Assembly: GCF_947502895.1 (NCBI RefSeq)
Contig: NZ_CANNBM010000011.1
Span: 1 to 52,579 of the forward strand
DNA length: 52,579 bases
Reading direction: 5' to 3'
From: an uncultured Sulfitobacter sp.
GTDB lineage: Bacteria > Pseudomonadota > Alphaproteobacteria > Rhodobacterales > Rhodobacteraceae
Part shown: in pieces, positions 7,582 to 16,909 of the stretch
Position numbering within the stretch: the stretch's first letter is position 1
Layout of the letters: every line of letters starts with the position of its first letter
Program-made: the position numbers and the translations under genes
The notes under the pieces: model-generated
What the model was told of the DNA's origin: nothing
The model's input: only the letters and a program-made list of their open reading frames with translations
The model's database searches: none

Positions 7582-8586
7582 TTATGTGGGGTCAGCAGAC
7601 ACGCGCACCATACGCTTGCCCTTATTGTCTCCGTTGAGCAAACCGATCAGTGCGCTTGGCGCGTTCTCAAGCCCCTCGACGATGTCTTCTGTAACTTTCA
7701 ACTGTCCACGCTCCATCATACCCTGCATAGCGCGGATCGCTTTTGCGTCGTTGTGCGCCCAGTCCATGACGATGAAACCTTCCATCCGCAGGCGTTTGAC
7801 CACAATTGCTCCGGGCAGGTTGCGCGGGCCTGTCGGGGCGGTGCTTTCATATTGGCTGATCGCGCCACAGCACACCACGCGGCCACGCTCGTTCATCAGG
7901 TTGAGCGCGGTTTCGAGAATGGTGCCGCCGACGTTGTCAAAATATACGTCCACACCTTCAGGGCATGCAGCGCGCAAGGCTTTGAACAATCCATCGGCGC
8001 GGTAGTCGATACAAGCGTCAAAGCCGAACTGCTCCATGACCCAATCGCATTTCTCCTTACCGCCTGCGATGCCAACAACGCGGCAGCCAAGAGATTTGGC
8101 AATCTGGCCGACATAGCCGCCAACAGAACCAGCAGCGGCAGAGACAAGCACGGTTTCCCCCGGTTGTGGCTGCCCTACAGACATCAATCCGTGGTAGGCC
8201 GTTTTGCCAGCAATACCAAAGACCGACATGAGGTTCGACAGCGTGTGCACTTTGGGTAGCTTTTGTACCTTGTGGGCAGGCATGGCGATGTAGTCGGACC
8301 ATGTTGCCTCTGCCGCGACCACATCCCCTACTGCAAGGCGGGGAGAGTTGGACTGGACGACTTCGCAAATCGCATATGTGGGCATCGGATCGCCGGCGTC
8401 TACGGCCGCGCGGTACGTGGCGCCCTGCATCCAGCTGCGGTTTGCCGCATCAATAGACATCAGGATCACACGCAGCAGTACCTCACCCTCGGCGGGTGTC
8501 GGCATGTCGGTTTCGGTCAGTTTGAAATTGTCAGGGGTTAGCGCGCCTTTTGGCAATTCTGCGACGACGATCTGGCGGTTTGTCAT
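7582..8586 (-). CDS. NADP-dependent medium-chain oxidoreductase, CurA/leukotriene B4 dehydrogenase-like
   Basis: 334 residues from ATG 8586 (AAGGA upstream). It is a zinc-free MDR protein with a nucleotide-binding Rossmann motif SAAAGSVGGYVGQIAKSLGC and the CurA-like YFDNVGG segment. Such enzymes reduce the double bond of alpha,beta-unsaturated ketones or acyl derivatives with NADPH. It is divergent from a histidine phosphatase and precedes the MaoC gene. The role in this cluster is likely reduction of an enone intermediate; substrate unknown. Confidence 0.85.
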   Translation of the reverse strand: MTNRQIVVAELPKGALTPDNFKLTETDMPTPAEGEVLLRVILMSIDAANRSWMQGATYRAAVDAGDPMPTYAICEVVQSNSPRLAVGDVVAAEATWSDYIAMPAHKVQKLPKVHTLSNLMSVFGIAGKTAYHGLMSVGQPQPGETVLVSAAAGSVGGYVGQIAKSLGCRVVGIAGGKEKCDWVMEQFGFDACIDYRADGLFKALRAACPEGVDVYFDNVGGTILETALNLMNERGRVVCCGAISQYESTAPTGPRNLPGAIVVKRLRMEGFIVMDWAHNDAKAIRAMQGMMERGQLKVTEDIVEGLENAPSALIGLLNGDNKGKRMVRVSADPT

Positions 8587-8629
8587 GTTTTGGTCCTTAC
8601 TTGGGAGGATTGATTGGAAAGGGTGAGAT

Positions 8630-9283
8630 ATGAGCAATGAAGCACGGCAGCATAAATTCGTTCTGCGACCAAACGCTTGTGAGTTGGTGTTGATCCGCCA
8701 CGGCGAGACGCAGGCGGCCAAGCGCGGCGAGATGTTCCCGATGATTAACGGGCAGGGCGACCCTGCCTTGCGGCCAGAGGGTGAGGCACAAGCGGCCGCT
8801 GTTGCCGCGCGGTTGCGCCATGAGGCGATCAAGGCAATTTATGTGACAACGATGCAGCGCACGCATCAGACGGCGGCGCCGCTGGCGCAGGCGCTTGGGA
8901 TGACGCCAAAGGTGGAGGCCGATCTGCGCGAAGTGTTTCTGGGTGAGTGGGATGGCGGTGAGTTCCGATTTCGTGCCGCTGAGAATGACCCCGCATTCTT
9001 GCGCGCGCGTAAAAAGGAATGTTGGGGCGAGCTGCCGGGAGCGGAGACGTTTGCTGCGTTGCAAGCGCGTGTTGTTCGGGGCCTTACGCGGATCGCAAAT
9101 GCCCATCTTGGAGAAAGTGTCGCCGTGGTTGTGCATGGCGGTGTGGTCGGTGCGGCGCTGTCCTATGTCACTGGGTCGCGCAATTTCGGATTTAACGGGG
9201 CGGATAACGGCTCCATCAGTCGCATCGTGATGGGACCCGAAGGCAACATCCTGCGGGGCTTTAACGACGTGGCGCACCTTTAG
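8630..9283 (+). CDS. Histidine phosphatase family protein
   Basis: 217 residues. Phosphoglycerate-mutase-type phosphatase with the phosphohistidine motif LVLIRHGET near residue 25 and the second catalytic histidine in VVVHGGVVGAAL. It hydrolyses a small phosphorylated substrate. It is one of two such genes in the island (the other is at 16910), and both occur with an ACAD11-type kinase, so action on phosphorylated acyl-CoA intermediates or related metabolites is possible but unproven. Confidence 0.85.
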   Translation: MSNEARQHKFVLRPNACELVLIRHGETQAAKRGEMFPMINGQGDPALRPEGEAQAAAVAARLRHEAIKAIYVTTMQRTHQTAAPLAQALGMTPKVEADLREVFLGEWDGGEFRFRAAENDPAFLRARKKECWGELPGAETFAALQARVVRGLTRIANAHLGESVAVVVHGGVVGAALSYVTGSRNFGFNGADNGSISRIVMGPEGNILRGFNDVAHL

Positions 9284-9324
9284 GGCGCGCCACGTTTTAT
9301 GCGGGTTAGAGCCACACATGGTTT

Positions 9325-10323
9325 CTAGTCAACGTCCAGCACGACTTTGCCCTGCACCTTGCGGTCCATCATCAGGTTCAACGCATCGGCGGCTTTCTCC
9401 AGCGGGAAGCGTGCCGAGATGCGCGGTTTGATCTGGCCGTCTTTGTACATGCGAAACAGGTCTGCCATGTTTTCGGCATGGGCGTCAGGCTCGCGCAGGG
9501 TATGTGCACCCCAGAAGACGCCGACGATCTGGCAGCCCTTCAATAGTGTGAGGTTCAACGGAATTTTCGGGATGCCCGCGGGGAATCCGACCACGAGAAA
9601 ACGTCCCTTCCACGCCAGCGCACGCACTGCGGGCTCGGCATATGCTCCACCGACTGCATCATAGACCACGTCTACACCATCGCCGCCCGCCAGTTCCTTG
9701 ATCTTGGCGCTGAACGCCTTTTGTGCATCACGATCATCCATCTCACGGGTGTAGATTATCGTCTCATCCGCGCCGAGATCACGACAAAACTGGGCCTTCT
9801 CTTCAGAGCTAACAGCGGCAATAACGCGCGCACCAGCGGCTTTGCCCAATTCGATCGCGGCAGCACCTACACCGCCTGCCGCGCCAAGCACCAACAGCGA
9901 TTCGCCTGCCTTGATTTCCGCGCGGTTTTTCAGGGCATGGTGCGAGGTACCATAGGTGAGCACCAAGCATGACGCTTCGTCATAAGGCATCGCATCAGGT
10001 ATTTTCATCACCCGTGCAGCATCAATACAGATGTGAGTCGCGAAGCCACCAAAGCCCGACATCGCCAGTACACGGTCGCCCACTGCCAACCCCGTCACCC
10101 CTTCACCCAGCGCCTCAACCTCGCCCGCGATTTCACCACCTGGCGCAAAGGGACGCGGCGGCTTCATCTGGTACATGTCCTTGATAATCAGCGTATCGGG
10201 AAAGTTGAGGCCCGCTGCGCGCACACGGATGCGGACCTGCTTTTTGCTTGGTTCTGGCGTCTCGACTTCGGTGAGCTTCAGTGTCTCCGGGCCGCCTGGC
10301 TCATGGCTTAGCATCGCTTTCAT
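9325..10323 (-). CDS. NADPH:quinone oxidoreductase-family MDR protein
   Basis: 332 residues. N-terminal GroES-like domain (VRAAGLNFPDTLI) and a Rossmann segment VLGAAGGVGAAAIELGKAAG; no zinc ligands, so it belongs to the quinone oxidoreductase/enoyl reductase branch. GAGGAGA precedes the ATG at 10323. It is divergent from the acyl-CoA dehydrogenase operon at 10462. Probable function is NADPH-dependent reduction of an enone or enoyl-CoA. Confidence 0.87.
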   Translation of the reverse strand: MKAMLSHEPGGPETLKLTEVETPEPSKKQVRIRVRAAGLNFPDTLIIKDMYQMKPPRPFAPGGEIAGEVEALGEGVTGLAVGDRVLAMSGFGGFATHICIDAARVMKIPDAMPYDEASCLVLTYGTSHHALKNRAEIKAGESLLVLGAAGGVGAAAIELGKAAGARVIAAVSSEEKAQFCRDLGADETIIYTREMDDRDAQKAFSAKIKELAGGDGVDVVYDAVGGAYAEPAVRALAWKGRFLVVGFPAGIPKIPLNLTLLKGCQIVGVFWGAHTLREPDAHAENMADLFRMYKDGQIKPRISARFPLEKAADALNLMMDRKVQGKVVLDVD

Positions 10324-10400
10324 CGGGGTGTCTCCTCTGTATTATTTTATCCGTAATGGGCCAGTGCAACTCTTGCTTGTCAATCGAATTTCGAAATGCA

Positions 10401-10417
10401 ATTCTGCTGTGCGGAAT
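10401..10417 (+). promoter_or_regulatory. Candidate IclR-type operator, site A
   Basis: The 17-bp palindrome ATTCTGCTGTGCGGAAT has arms matching ATTCCGC-N3-GCGGAAT with one mismatch. It lies in the divergent region between the quinone oxidoreductase and the acyl-CoA dehydrogenase operon, 45 bases before the start at 10462. Related sites occur at 19434-19450 and 36153-36169. A 10-bp palindrome ATTTCGAAAT is just upstream (10388-10397). Confidence 0.5.
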
Positions 10418-10461
10418 GGTGGCCCGCAAGAGGCCGCACACGTGTAACGGGAGGAAACGGG

Positions 10462-11628
10462 ATGTCTGACGCACAAACGGCTGAAGAATTTCGCGCAGAA
10501 TTGCGCGACTGGCTGGAGGCAAATTGCCCGCAGGAAATGCGCGATGGCGCAGTGACCGAGGATGGCATTTGCTGGGGCGGCAAAGATTGGGTTTTCACAT
10601 CTGAAGCTCAGAAACTGTGGCTTGAGCGGTGTGCAGCCAAAGGGTACACCGTGCCCACATGGCCCACCGAGTATGGCGGCGCAGGCCTGACCCGTGACGA
10701 GGAAAAAATATTCAATGCAGAAATGGGCCGTATCAACGCGCGCATCCCACTGCAGAGCTTTGGCATCTGGATGCTTGGCCCTGCGCTGCTGCACTTTGGC
10801 AGCCACGAGCAAAAGCTGCACTACCTGCCTCCGATTGCGCGTGGTGAAGTGCGATGGTGTCAAGGATACAGTGAGCCGGGTGCGGGGTCTGACCTTGCCA
10901 ATGTGCAGACCTACGGGGAAGACAGAGGCGATCATTGGCTGGTGAACGGTCAGAAAATATGGACGTCATATGCAGACAAAGCAGACCAGATTTTTGCGCT
11001 TGTGCGCACGGATCGCGATGCGAAAAAGCACTTGGGCATCTCGTTTCTCTTAATTGATATGGAGGATGCAGGCGTCGAGACGCGTCCGATCAAGATGATT
11101 TCGGGCATTTCGCCGTTCTGCGAGACATTCTTTACCGATGTGAAGGTCCCGAAAGACCGTATCGTGGGAACCGAGAACCGCGGCTGGGATGTTGCGAAAT
11201 ATCTGCTGACTCACGAACGCGAGATGATCTCGGGCAGTGGTGCGCTGGAAAGCGGGGGCCGTGCATTGGGTGCGGTTCTGCGTGACACGCAGGATGAGCT
11301 GGACGCAACCTTGCGCGCCGATGCCATGCGCTGCGAGATTGATGCGCTCTCTATGGGGCTGACGCTTGAGCGGTACAAAGATCAGGCCGAAGCAGGGCAA
11401 GGTGCAGGTGACGCCTCGGCGATGCTAAAATACATGGGTACTGAGCTCAACAAGCAACGCCACGAGTTGATGATGACGGCGGGTGGTTCCGCAGCGCTGG
11501 AATGGGACGGCGATGTGGGCAACCGCGCAGGCGATTGGTTGCGCACCAAGGCCAACAGCATCGAAGGTGGCACATCCGAGGTGATGCTTTCTATTGTGTC
11601 GCGGCGTGTATTGGGGCTGCCAGCATGA
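10462..11628 (+). CDS. Acyl-CoA dehydrogenase, first subunit of a likely heteromeric pair
   Basis: 388 residues from ATG 10462, which has GGGAGGAAAC upstream; the longer frame from 10396 is rejected. The ACAD fold is clear: WCQGYSEPGAGSDLA (flavin/substrate region) and NSIEGGTSEVMLSIVSRRVLGLP at the C-terminus, which carries the Glu of the EGGTSE type. It overlaps the next ACAD gene as ATGA. Paired unlike ACAD subunits are typical of steroid side-chain and other bulky acyl-CoA dehydrogenation (alpha2beta2 FadE26/27- and FadE28/29-type enzymes). It introduces an alpha,beta double bond; electrons go to ETF. Confidence 0.9.
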   Translation: MSDAQTAEEFRAELRDWLEANCPQEMRDGAVTEDGICWGGKDWVFTSEAQKLWLERCAAKGYTVPTWPTEYGGAGLTRDEEKIFNAEMGRINARIPLQSFGIWMLGPALLHFGSHEQKLHYLPPIARGEVRWCQGYSEPGAGSDLANVQTYGEDRGDHWLVNGQKIWTSYADKADQIFALVRTDRDAKKHLGISFLLIDMEDAGVETRPIKMISGISPFCETFFTDVKVPKDRIVGTENRGWDVAKYLLTHEREMISGSGALESGGRALGAVLRDTQDELDATLRADAMRCEIDALSMGLTLERYKDQAEAGQGAGDASAMLKYMGTELNKQRHELMMTAGGSAALEWDGDVGNRAGDWLRTKANSIEGGTSEVMLSIVSRRVLGLPA

Positions 11629-12740
11629 GCAAACTTGTATTGACCGAAGAAGAAACGATGCTGGCCGATATGGCGCGCGGTTTTCTGGATGGCGCGGCAC
11701 CTGTCAGCACCTTTCGCAAGATGCGCGATGCGGGTGAAACACATGATCCCAAGTTGTGGAAAGAAATGGCTGACATGGGTTGGGCTGGCGTGTTGGTGCC
11801 CGAGGCGGCGGGCGGCTCTGATATGGGGTTTGCTGCGGCAAATGTGATCGCACAGGAAATGGGCAAGACACTTGCGGTATCCCCGTTTCTCAGCACGGCA
11901 GTCATGGCGGCAACAGCGTTGCGTCAGGTCAGCGATGACCGCGCCAAAGCGGCACTGGCAAAGATCGCAACGGGTGACGTGACATATGCTTTGGCTATTG
12001 ATGAAGGGATCAAGCATGATCCTGATGCCAGCGCGATGGAGGCAAAAGCGGACGGAAACGGGTTCCGCCTGACGGGGAAAAAGACGTTTGTTGTCGATGG
12101 TGCGATGGCAGACCGCTTGTTGGTGCTGGCTAAAACCTCTGATGGGCTTACCCTGTTTGATATTCCCGCTGACCGCGCAGGGATTATCCGTGACAAATCA
12201 AACATGATTGATGCGCGTGACGCCGCGAAAATCGACTTTGATAATGTCGAGGCAACGGGCGAGGACGTGTTGGGGCAGGTGGACAATGCCATGTCCGTGC
12301 TGCGGCCTGCCTTGCGCGCGGGTCAAGCGGCTCTTGCCGCCGAAATGGCAGGGCTTGCGGCTGGTGCGTTCGATATGACCGTGGGGTATCTGAAAGAGCG
12401 CAAGCAATTCGGTATCGAAATTGGCCGTTTCCAAGCGTTGCAGCACCGTGCGGCGCATCTGTGGTGCGAAACCGAAGTAACTGCCTCTGCTATTTTGAAT
12501 GCGGGGCGGATGTTGGACAGTGATCCAGAAAATGCTGAAATGGCCGTGTCGCTTGCCAAGGCCAAGGCGACCTCGACTGCCACACTGGCAGTGCAGGAAG
12601 GTGTGCAGATGCATGGCGGGATCGGCATGACTGATGCATATGACATGGGCTTTTATATGAAACGCGCACGTGTCGGTGCGGAATGGCTGGGCGACTACAG
12701 CTATCACGCGGAAAAAGTTGCGGCATTGAGAGGGTTCTGA
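11625..12740 (+). CDS. Acyl-CoA dehydrogenase-like protein, second subunit of the pair
   Basis: 371 residues. ACAD family protein with a weakly conserved N-terminal half and a C-terminal VQMHGGIGMTDAYDMGFYMKRARVG segment. Relative to canonical ACADs the C-terminal EGTSE-like catalytic element is absent, as in the partner subunits of heteromeric enzymes. It starts at ATG 11625, overlapping the previous stop. Together with the upstream gene it probably makes one enzyme, though two separate dehydrogenases cannot be excluded. Confidence 0.87.
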   Translation: MSKLVLTEEETMLADMARGFLDGAAPVSTFRKMRDAGETHDPKLWKEMADMGWAGVLVPEAAGGSDMGFAAANVIAQEMGKTLAVSPFLSTAVMAATALRQVSDDRAKAALAKIATGDVTYALAIDEGIKHDPDASAMEAKADGNGFRLTGKKTFVVDGAMADRLLVLAKTSDGLTLFDIPADRAGIIRDKSNMIDARDAAKIDFDNVEATGEDVLGQVDNAMSVLRPALRAGQAALAAEMAGLAAGAFDMTVGYLKERKQFGIEIGRFQALQHRAAHLWCETEVTASAILNAGRMLDSDPENAEMAVSLAKAKATSTATLAVQEGVQMHGGIGMTDAYDMGFYMKRARVGAEWLGDYSYHAEKVAALRGF

Positions 12741-12742
12741 GC

Positions 12743-13564
12743 ATGGATATTGAAACGCTGTTCGGATTGAACGGAAAAGTGGCTTTGGTCACGGGTGGCG
12801 CGACCGGGATTGGCCGAATGGCCGCCGAAGCGCTCATGCGTGCGGGGGCAACTGTGCTGATCGCCAGCCGTAAGGGTGATGCTTGCGAAGCGGTGGCGAA
12901 AGAGCTGAACGCCTTGGGCGCGTCGGGAAAAGTCATTGGCTTTTCGGGTGATGTCGGCACCGAGGAAGGTGTCGATGCGCTGGTCGCTGCTGTAAAAGAG
13001 CGTACAGACCGCCTCGACATTCTGATGAACAACGCTGGAATCACTTGGGGTGCGCCGATGGGACAGTTCCCGTTTAAAGCGTGGTCAAAGGTAATGGACG
13101 TCAACGTGGCGGGCATGTTCGATCTGACGCAAAAGCTGCTTCCGATGCTGAGCGCCAGTGGCACGGTCGATGATCCTGCGCGGGTCATCAACGTAGGTTC
13201 TGTTATGGGCGAGCGTGAGATGGGTGATGGGGCCTATTCCTATTCTATGTCCAAGGCCGCCGTGCACCATATGACGAAAATTCTGGGCAAAGAGCTGGCG
13301 GGCCATGCGATCACTGTCAATGCACTGGCCCCGGGGCCGTTCGTGAGCCGGATGACCGCCTTTGCTACCCACGACGAAGAGATGCGAAGTAAGGTTGGCG
13401 ATGATGTACCGCTCAAGCGCGTAGGGCGTGATGAAGATATCGCCGGCTGCATGCTGTTTTTGTGCGGGCGCGGTGGCGCTTATGTGACGGGGGCGATTGT
13501 TCCTGTCTCGGGCGGTATCAATGTGATGTCCGGTCCTAACATCTTTGAGCAGGCGCTGCACTGA
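12743..13564 (+). CDS. Short-chain dehydrogenase/reductase
   Basis: 273 residues from ATG 12743, two bases after the previous stop. Classical SDR with TGGATGIG cofactor motif, NNAG, and the catalytic YSYSMSK (Tyr-x3-Lys). The C-terminal VTGAIVPVSGG is typical. It would oxidise or reduce a hydroxy/keto group of an acyl-CoA intermediate. It is translationally linked to the next SDR gene, whose start overlaps its stop. Confidence 0.9.
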   Translation: MDIETLFGLNGKVALVTGGATGIGRMAAEALMRAGATVLIASRKGDACEAVAKELNALGASGKVIGFSGDVGTEEGVDALVAAVKERTDRLDILMNNAGITWGAPMGQFPFKAWSKVMDVNVAGMFDLTQKLLPMLSASGTVDDPARVINVGSVMGEREMGDGAYSYSMSKAAVHHMTKILGKELAGHAITVNALAPGPFVSRMTAFATHDEEMRSKVGDDVPLKRVGRDEDIAGCMLFLCGRGGAYVTGAIVPVSGGINVMSGPNIFEQALH

Positions 13565-14490
13565 TGGCTGATATACGGTTTGATGGACGCGTGGCGATCG
13601 TCACTGGTGCGGGGGTTGGTCTTGGTCGTTCTCATGCACTGGGGCTGGCATCACGCGGTGCCAGGGTTGTTGTAAACGATTTGGGCGTGTCACGCGATGG
13701 CACTGGCCGGTCCTCTGATGCAGCCGAAGCGGTTGTCGCCGAGATCAAGGCCATGGGTGGCGATGCGATAACCCACGGTGCTGATGTCTCGGACGAGGTC
13801 GCCGTCAAAGATATGGTCGCACAGGCGATGGATGCATGGGGCCGTATTGATATTTGCGTCAATAACGCTGGCATCCTGATGGACAAGACATTTGCCAAGA
13901 TGGACATGGCCGCTTTTCGCAAGGTCGTCGATGTGCATTTGATTGGTTCCGCTAACGTGGCCCACGCCTGCTGGCCAATCATGCGCGAACAGAAATACGG
14001 GCGGATTGTGCTGACGTCTTCAGCGTCTGGCTTGTACGGCAATTTTGGCCAATCCAATTATGGTGCGGCAAAAGCTGCAATGTTGGGGCTGATGAATGTC
14101 CTTCATATGGAGGGCGCGCGTGACAATATCCGCGTCAACACACTGGCCCCGACCGCAGCAACGCGCATGACGGCTGATCTATTGCCTGAGGAGGCGCAGG
14201 AATTGCTTGCGCCAGAAACCATCACGCCGGGATTGCTTTATCTGGTGAGCGAGGATGGTCCGAGCCAAGTGATCCTTGGTGCGGGTGCAGGCAGCTATGC
14301 CGAGACGCGTGTCTATGAGACCCAAGGCATTACGCTGATGGGGGAGGACAATTCGCCCGAAGCAGTGGCCGCCAAGTTTGACCAAATCCGTGATCCCGAA
14401 AACCAACAACAGCTGGGCGACGCTTTCGGCCAGACCAAGAAATACGCCCTCAATGCAGCCAAGGCCAAAGGCCTGAAGCTCGACTGGTAA
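13564..14490 (+). CDS. SDR of the (3R)-hydroxyacyl-CoA dehydrogenase / MFE-2 type
   Basis: 308 residues. TGAGVGLGRSHAL, VVNDLG, NNAG and YGAAKAAMLGL, plus a long C-terminal extension after the catalytic region. This combination is characteristic of the dehydrogenase domain of peroxisomal multifunctional enzyme 2 (17-beta-HSD4). It would oxidise a (3R)-hydroxyacyl-CoA and pair with the MaoC-type hydratase at 7090. ATG overlaps the previous stop. Confidence 0.88.
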   Translation: MADIRFDGRVAIVTGAGVGLGRSHALGLASRGARVVVNDLGVSRDGTGRSSDAAEAVVAEIKAMGGDAITHGADVSDEVAVKDMVAQAMDAWGRIDICVNNAGILMDKTFAKMDMAAFRKVVDVHLIGSANVAHACWPIMREQKYGRIVLTSSASGLYGNFGQSNYGAAKAAMLGLMNVLHMEGARDNIRVNTLAPTAATRMTADLLPEEAQELLAPETITPGLLYLVSEDGPSQVILGAGAGSYAETRVYETQGITLMGEDNSPEAVAAKFDQIRDPENQQQLGDAFGQTKKYALNAAKAKGLKLDW

Positions 14491-14506
14491 TATAGGAGAC
14501 TACCCC

Positions 14507-15703
14507 ATGCGTGACGCAGTAATTGTATCCACGGCCCGTACCCCGATTGGCAAAGCCTACCGGGGTGCTTTCAACAACACGACCCCCCAAGCCCTTGCTG
14601 CTCATGCGATCGAGCATGCCGTCAAACGCGCGGGCGTTGATGTTTCGGAAATTCAGGATTGCATCATTGGTGCTGCGCTCCAGCAGGGCCATTCGGGTGG
14701 CAACATTGCCCGGCAAGCGGCGGTGCGCGCGGGTCTGCCCGTGACAGTTGCGGGTATGTCGCTGGACCGTCAGTGCGCCTCAGGGATGATGGCGATTGCA
14801 ACGGCGGCCAAACAGGTCATCACAGATGGCATGGACGTGGTTATCGGTGGTGGTGTTGAAAGTATCTCTATGGTGCAAACACCTGAAATGCGTGTGAAAG
14901 CTGACAGCTGGCTCAAAGAGCACAAGCCTGAAATCTATATGTCGATGCTGGAGACAGCCGAGACAGTGGCAGAACGCTATAACGTCAGCCGCGAGCGTCA
15001 GGACGAATACGCTGCCCGCTCTCAGGAAAATACACATCTGGCCCAGCAAGCAGGCAAATTCGACGACGAAATCGTACCGATGACCAGTAAGATGATGGTC
15101 ATGAACAAAGAAACAAAAGAGATTTCAGAACACGAAGTGACGCTCGAGAAGGACGAGGGCAACCGCCCCGGTACGTCCGCCGAAAGCCTCGCGGGCTTAC
15201 AGCCAGTGCACAAAGACGGCATCCACATCAAGGAAGGCAAGTTCATCACCGCAGGGAACGCTTCGCAGCTAAGCGATGGTGCGTCCGCAACTGTTGTCAT
15301 GGAAGCCAAAAAAGCAGAACAAATGGGCCTGCAACCACTGGGTCGCTATGTCGGCGTTATGGCCGCAGGTTGTGAGCCAGACGAGATGGGCATCGGCCCG
15401 ATCTACGCCGTGCCACCACTGCTCAAGGCGCACGGTCTAACGATGGATGATATCGGCCTGTGGGAGCTGAACGAGGCTTTCGCCGTGCAGGTAATCCAGT
15501 CGCGTGATGTGCTGGGTATCCCGGATGAATTGCTGAACGTGAACGGTGGCGCAATTTCTATAGGTCACCCCTACGGTATGTCTGGCGCACGCATGGTTGG
15601 TCATGCGCTGATCGAGGGCAAACGCCGCGGTGCAAAATATGTTGTCTGCACCATGTGTGTGGGCGGTGGCATGGGTGCGGCAGGCCTCTTTGAGGTTCTC
15701 TAG
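14507..15703 (+). CDS. Thiolase, acetyl-CoA acyltransferase type
   Basis: 398 residues. Nucleophilic cysteine in SLDRQCASG (near residue 89), the histidine in GGAISIGHPYGMSG and the second cysteine in CTMCVGGGMG. It starts at ATG 14507 with TAGGAGA upstream. It cleaves a 3-ketoacyl-CoA to acetyl- or propionyl-CoA. It completes a beta-oxidation set with the preceding ACAD pair and SDRs. Confidence 0.93.
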   Translation: MRDAVIVSTARTPIGKAYRGAFNNTTPQALAAHAIEHAVKRAGVDVSEIQDCIIGAALQQGHSGGNIARQAAVRAGLPVTVAGMSLDRQCASGMMAIATAAKQVITDGMDVVIGGGVESISMVQTPEMRVKADSWLKEHKPEIYMSMLETAETVAERYNVSRERQDEYAARSQENTHLAQQAGKFDDEIVPMTSKMMVMNKETKEISEHEVTLEKDEGNRPGTSAESLAGLQPVHKDGIHIKEGKFITAGNASQLSDGASATVVMEAKKAEQMGLQPLGRYVGVMAAGCEPDEMGIGPIYAVPPLLKAHGLTMDDIGLWELNEAFAVQVIQSRDVLGIPDELLNVNGGAISIGHPYGMSGARMVGHALIEGKRRGAKYVVCTMCVGGGMGAAGLFEVL

Positions 15704-15770
15704 GCTGTTCTCGTCGCTGCTTTCCGAGCGCTCTTCGCTTGCGGGTTAGCGATGCTATTTGCAAACAAGC

Positions 15771-15790
15771 GGGGCGGTTTCAGCCGCCCC
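15771..15790 (+). terminator. GC-rich hairpin between thiolase and flavoprotein genes
   Basis: GGGGCGG (15771-15777) and CCGCCCC (15784-15790) form a 7-bp stem with a 6-base loop. No U-run follows, so it may slow or partially stop transcription, or protect mRNA ends, within the operon and is not a full intrinsic terminator. Confidence 0.4.
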
Positions 15791-15820
15791 CTCACTGTAA
15801 ACATGACGATAGGAGGCCCC

Positions 15821-16813
15821 ATGGCCCGCGACGATTCCCACCTGCCAAAAGCGCTGCAAGGCCTGCGCATCCCGCTGATTGCGTCCCCCTTGTTTATCAT
15901 CTCTGTACCAAAACTGGTGATTGCACAGTGCAAGGCAGGCATTATCGGATCGTTCCCCGCACTGAATGCACGAGAGGCCGAGGGCGAGCCTCCCTTGCTT
16001 GACACCTGGCTGACCGAGATCAAGGAAGAACTGGACCGTTACAACCAAGCCAATCCCGACTCTCCGGCAGCGCCATATGCAGTCAACCAGATCGTGCACC
16101 GCTCAAACAGCCGTCTGGACCGTGATCTGGAAATCTGCGTCAAGCACGAGGTACCTGTCTGGATTACCTCGCTGGGTGCGCGTGTAGAGGTCAACGAAGC
16201 TGCGCATAGCTGTGGCGGGATCGTATTGCATGACATCATCAACAATAAATTTGCCAAGAAAGCAGTCGAGAAAGGGGCCGATGGCCTTGTCGCGGTTGCT
16301 GCCGGGGCGGGGGGCCACGCAGGCCAGCAGTCACCCTTTGCATTAGTGAGTGAAATTCGCGAATGGTATGACGGGCCGATCGCACTTTCCGGCTCGATTG
16401 CCACAGGTCAAAGCCTTCTGGGGGCGCGGGCTATGGGGGCAGATCTGGGGTATACAGGATCACCTTTCATCGCGACCGATGAAGCAAACGCCGATCAAGG
16501 CTACAAAGACATGATCGTAGATTCAGGTGCCGAAGACATCGTTTACTCCTCTTTGTTCACAGGCGTATGGGGCAACTATCTGAAAGGATCGGTTGAGGCC
16601 GCAGGAATGGACCCTGACAATCTACCCACCGCAGACGCCTCATCTATGAACTTTGGTACGGACCGTGAAAAACCAAAGGCATGGAAGACAATCTGGGGCT
16701 CTGGTCAAGGGATCGGAGCGATCAAATCTGTTGGCCCTGCTGGCGATATCGTTGACCGTATGGCGCGCGAATACTTTGCCGCTGGTAAAAAGCTCGCGGC
16801 AGAATTCTCATGA
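15821..16813 (+). CDS. Nitronate monooxygenase-family FMN protein
   Basis: 330 residues from ATG 15821, directly after AGGAGG; an upstream in-frame ATG at 15752 is rejected. TIM-barrel NMO/2-nitropropane-dioxygenase family: LIASPLFIIS near the N-terminus, LVAVAAGAGGHAGQ (FMN phosphate loop and catalytic-His region) and IALSGSIATGQSLLGARAMGADL. Within CoA-catabolic clusters such proteins often act on acyl-CoA or ring intermediates (for example IpdC in steroid degradation) and not on nitroalkanes. The true substrate here is unknown. Confidence 0.85.
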   Translation: MARDDSHLPKALQGLRIPLIASPLFIISVPKLVIAQCKAGIIGSFPALNAREAEGEPPLLDTWLTEIKEELDRYNQANPDSPAAPYAVNQIVHRSNSRLDRDLEICVKHEVPVWITSLGARVEVNEAAHSCGGIVLHDIINNKFAKKAVEKGADGLVAVAAGAGGHAGQQSPFALVSEIREWYDGPIALSGSIATGQSLLGARAMGADLGYTGSPFIATDEANADQGYKDMIVDSGAEDIVYSSLFTGVWGNYLKGSVEAAGMDPDNLPTADASSMNFGTDREKPKAWKTIWGSGQGIGAIKSVGPAGDIVDRMAREYFAAGKKLAAEFS

Positions 16814-16826
16814 AAGCCGGTCCCCG

Positions 16827-16859
16827 CTTCTTTATTTTTCCTGTAAACTCAATCCTGCA
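16827..16859 (+). repeat. 33-bp dispersed repeat, copy 1
   Basis: It begins CTTCTTTATTTTTCC and continues TAAACTCAATCC. It matches 28885-28917 at 30 of 33 positions and lies 14 bases after a stop codon. Both copies follow the 3' end of a gene on the same strand. Confidence 0.7.
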
Positions 16860-16909
16860 TGTCCCCCAAGCGCAAGCCTTGCAGAACAAAAGACGGGTTT
16901 GGGACTTAG

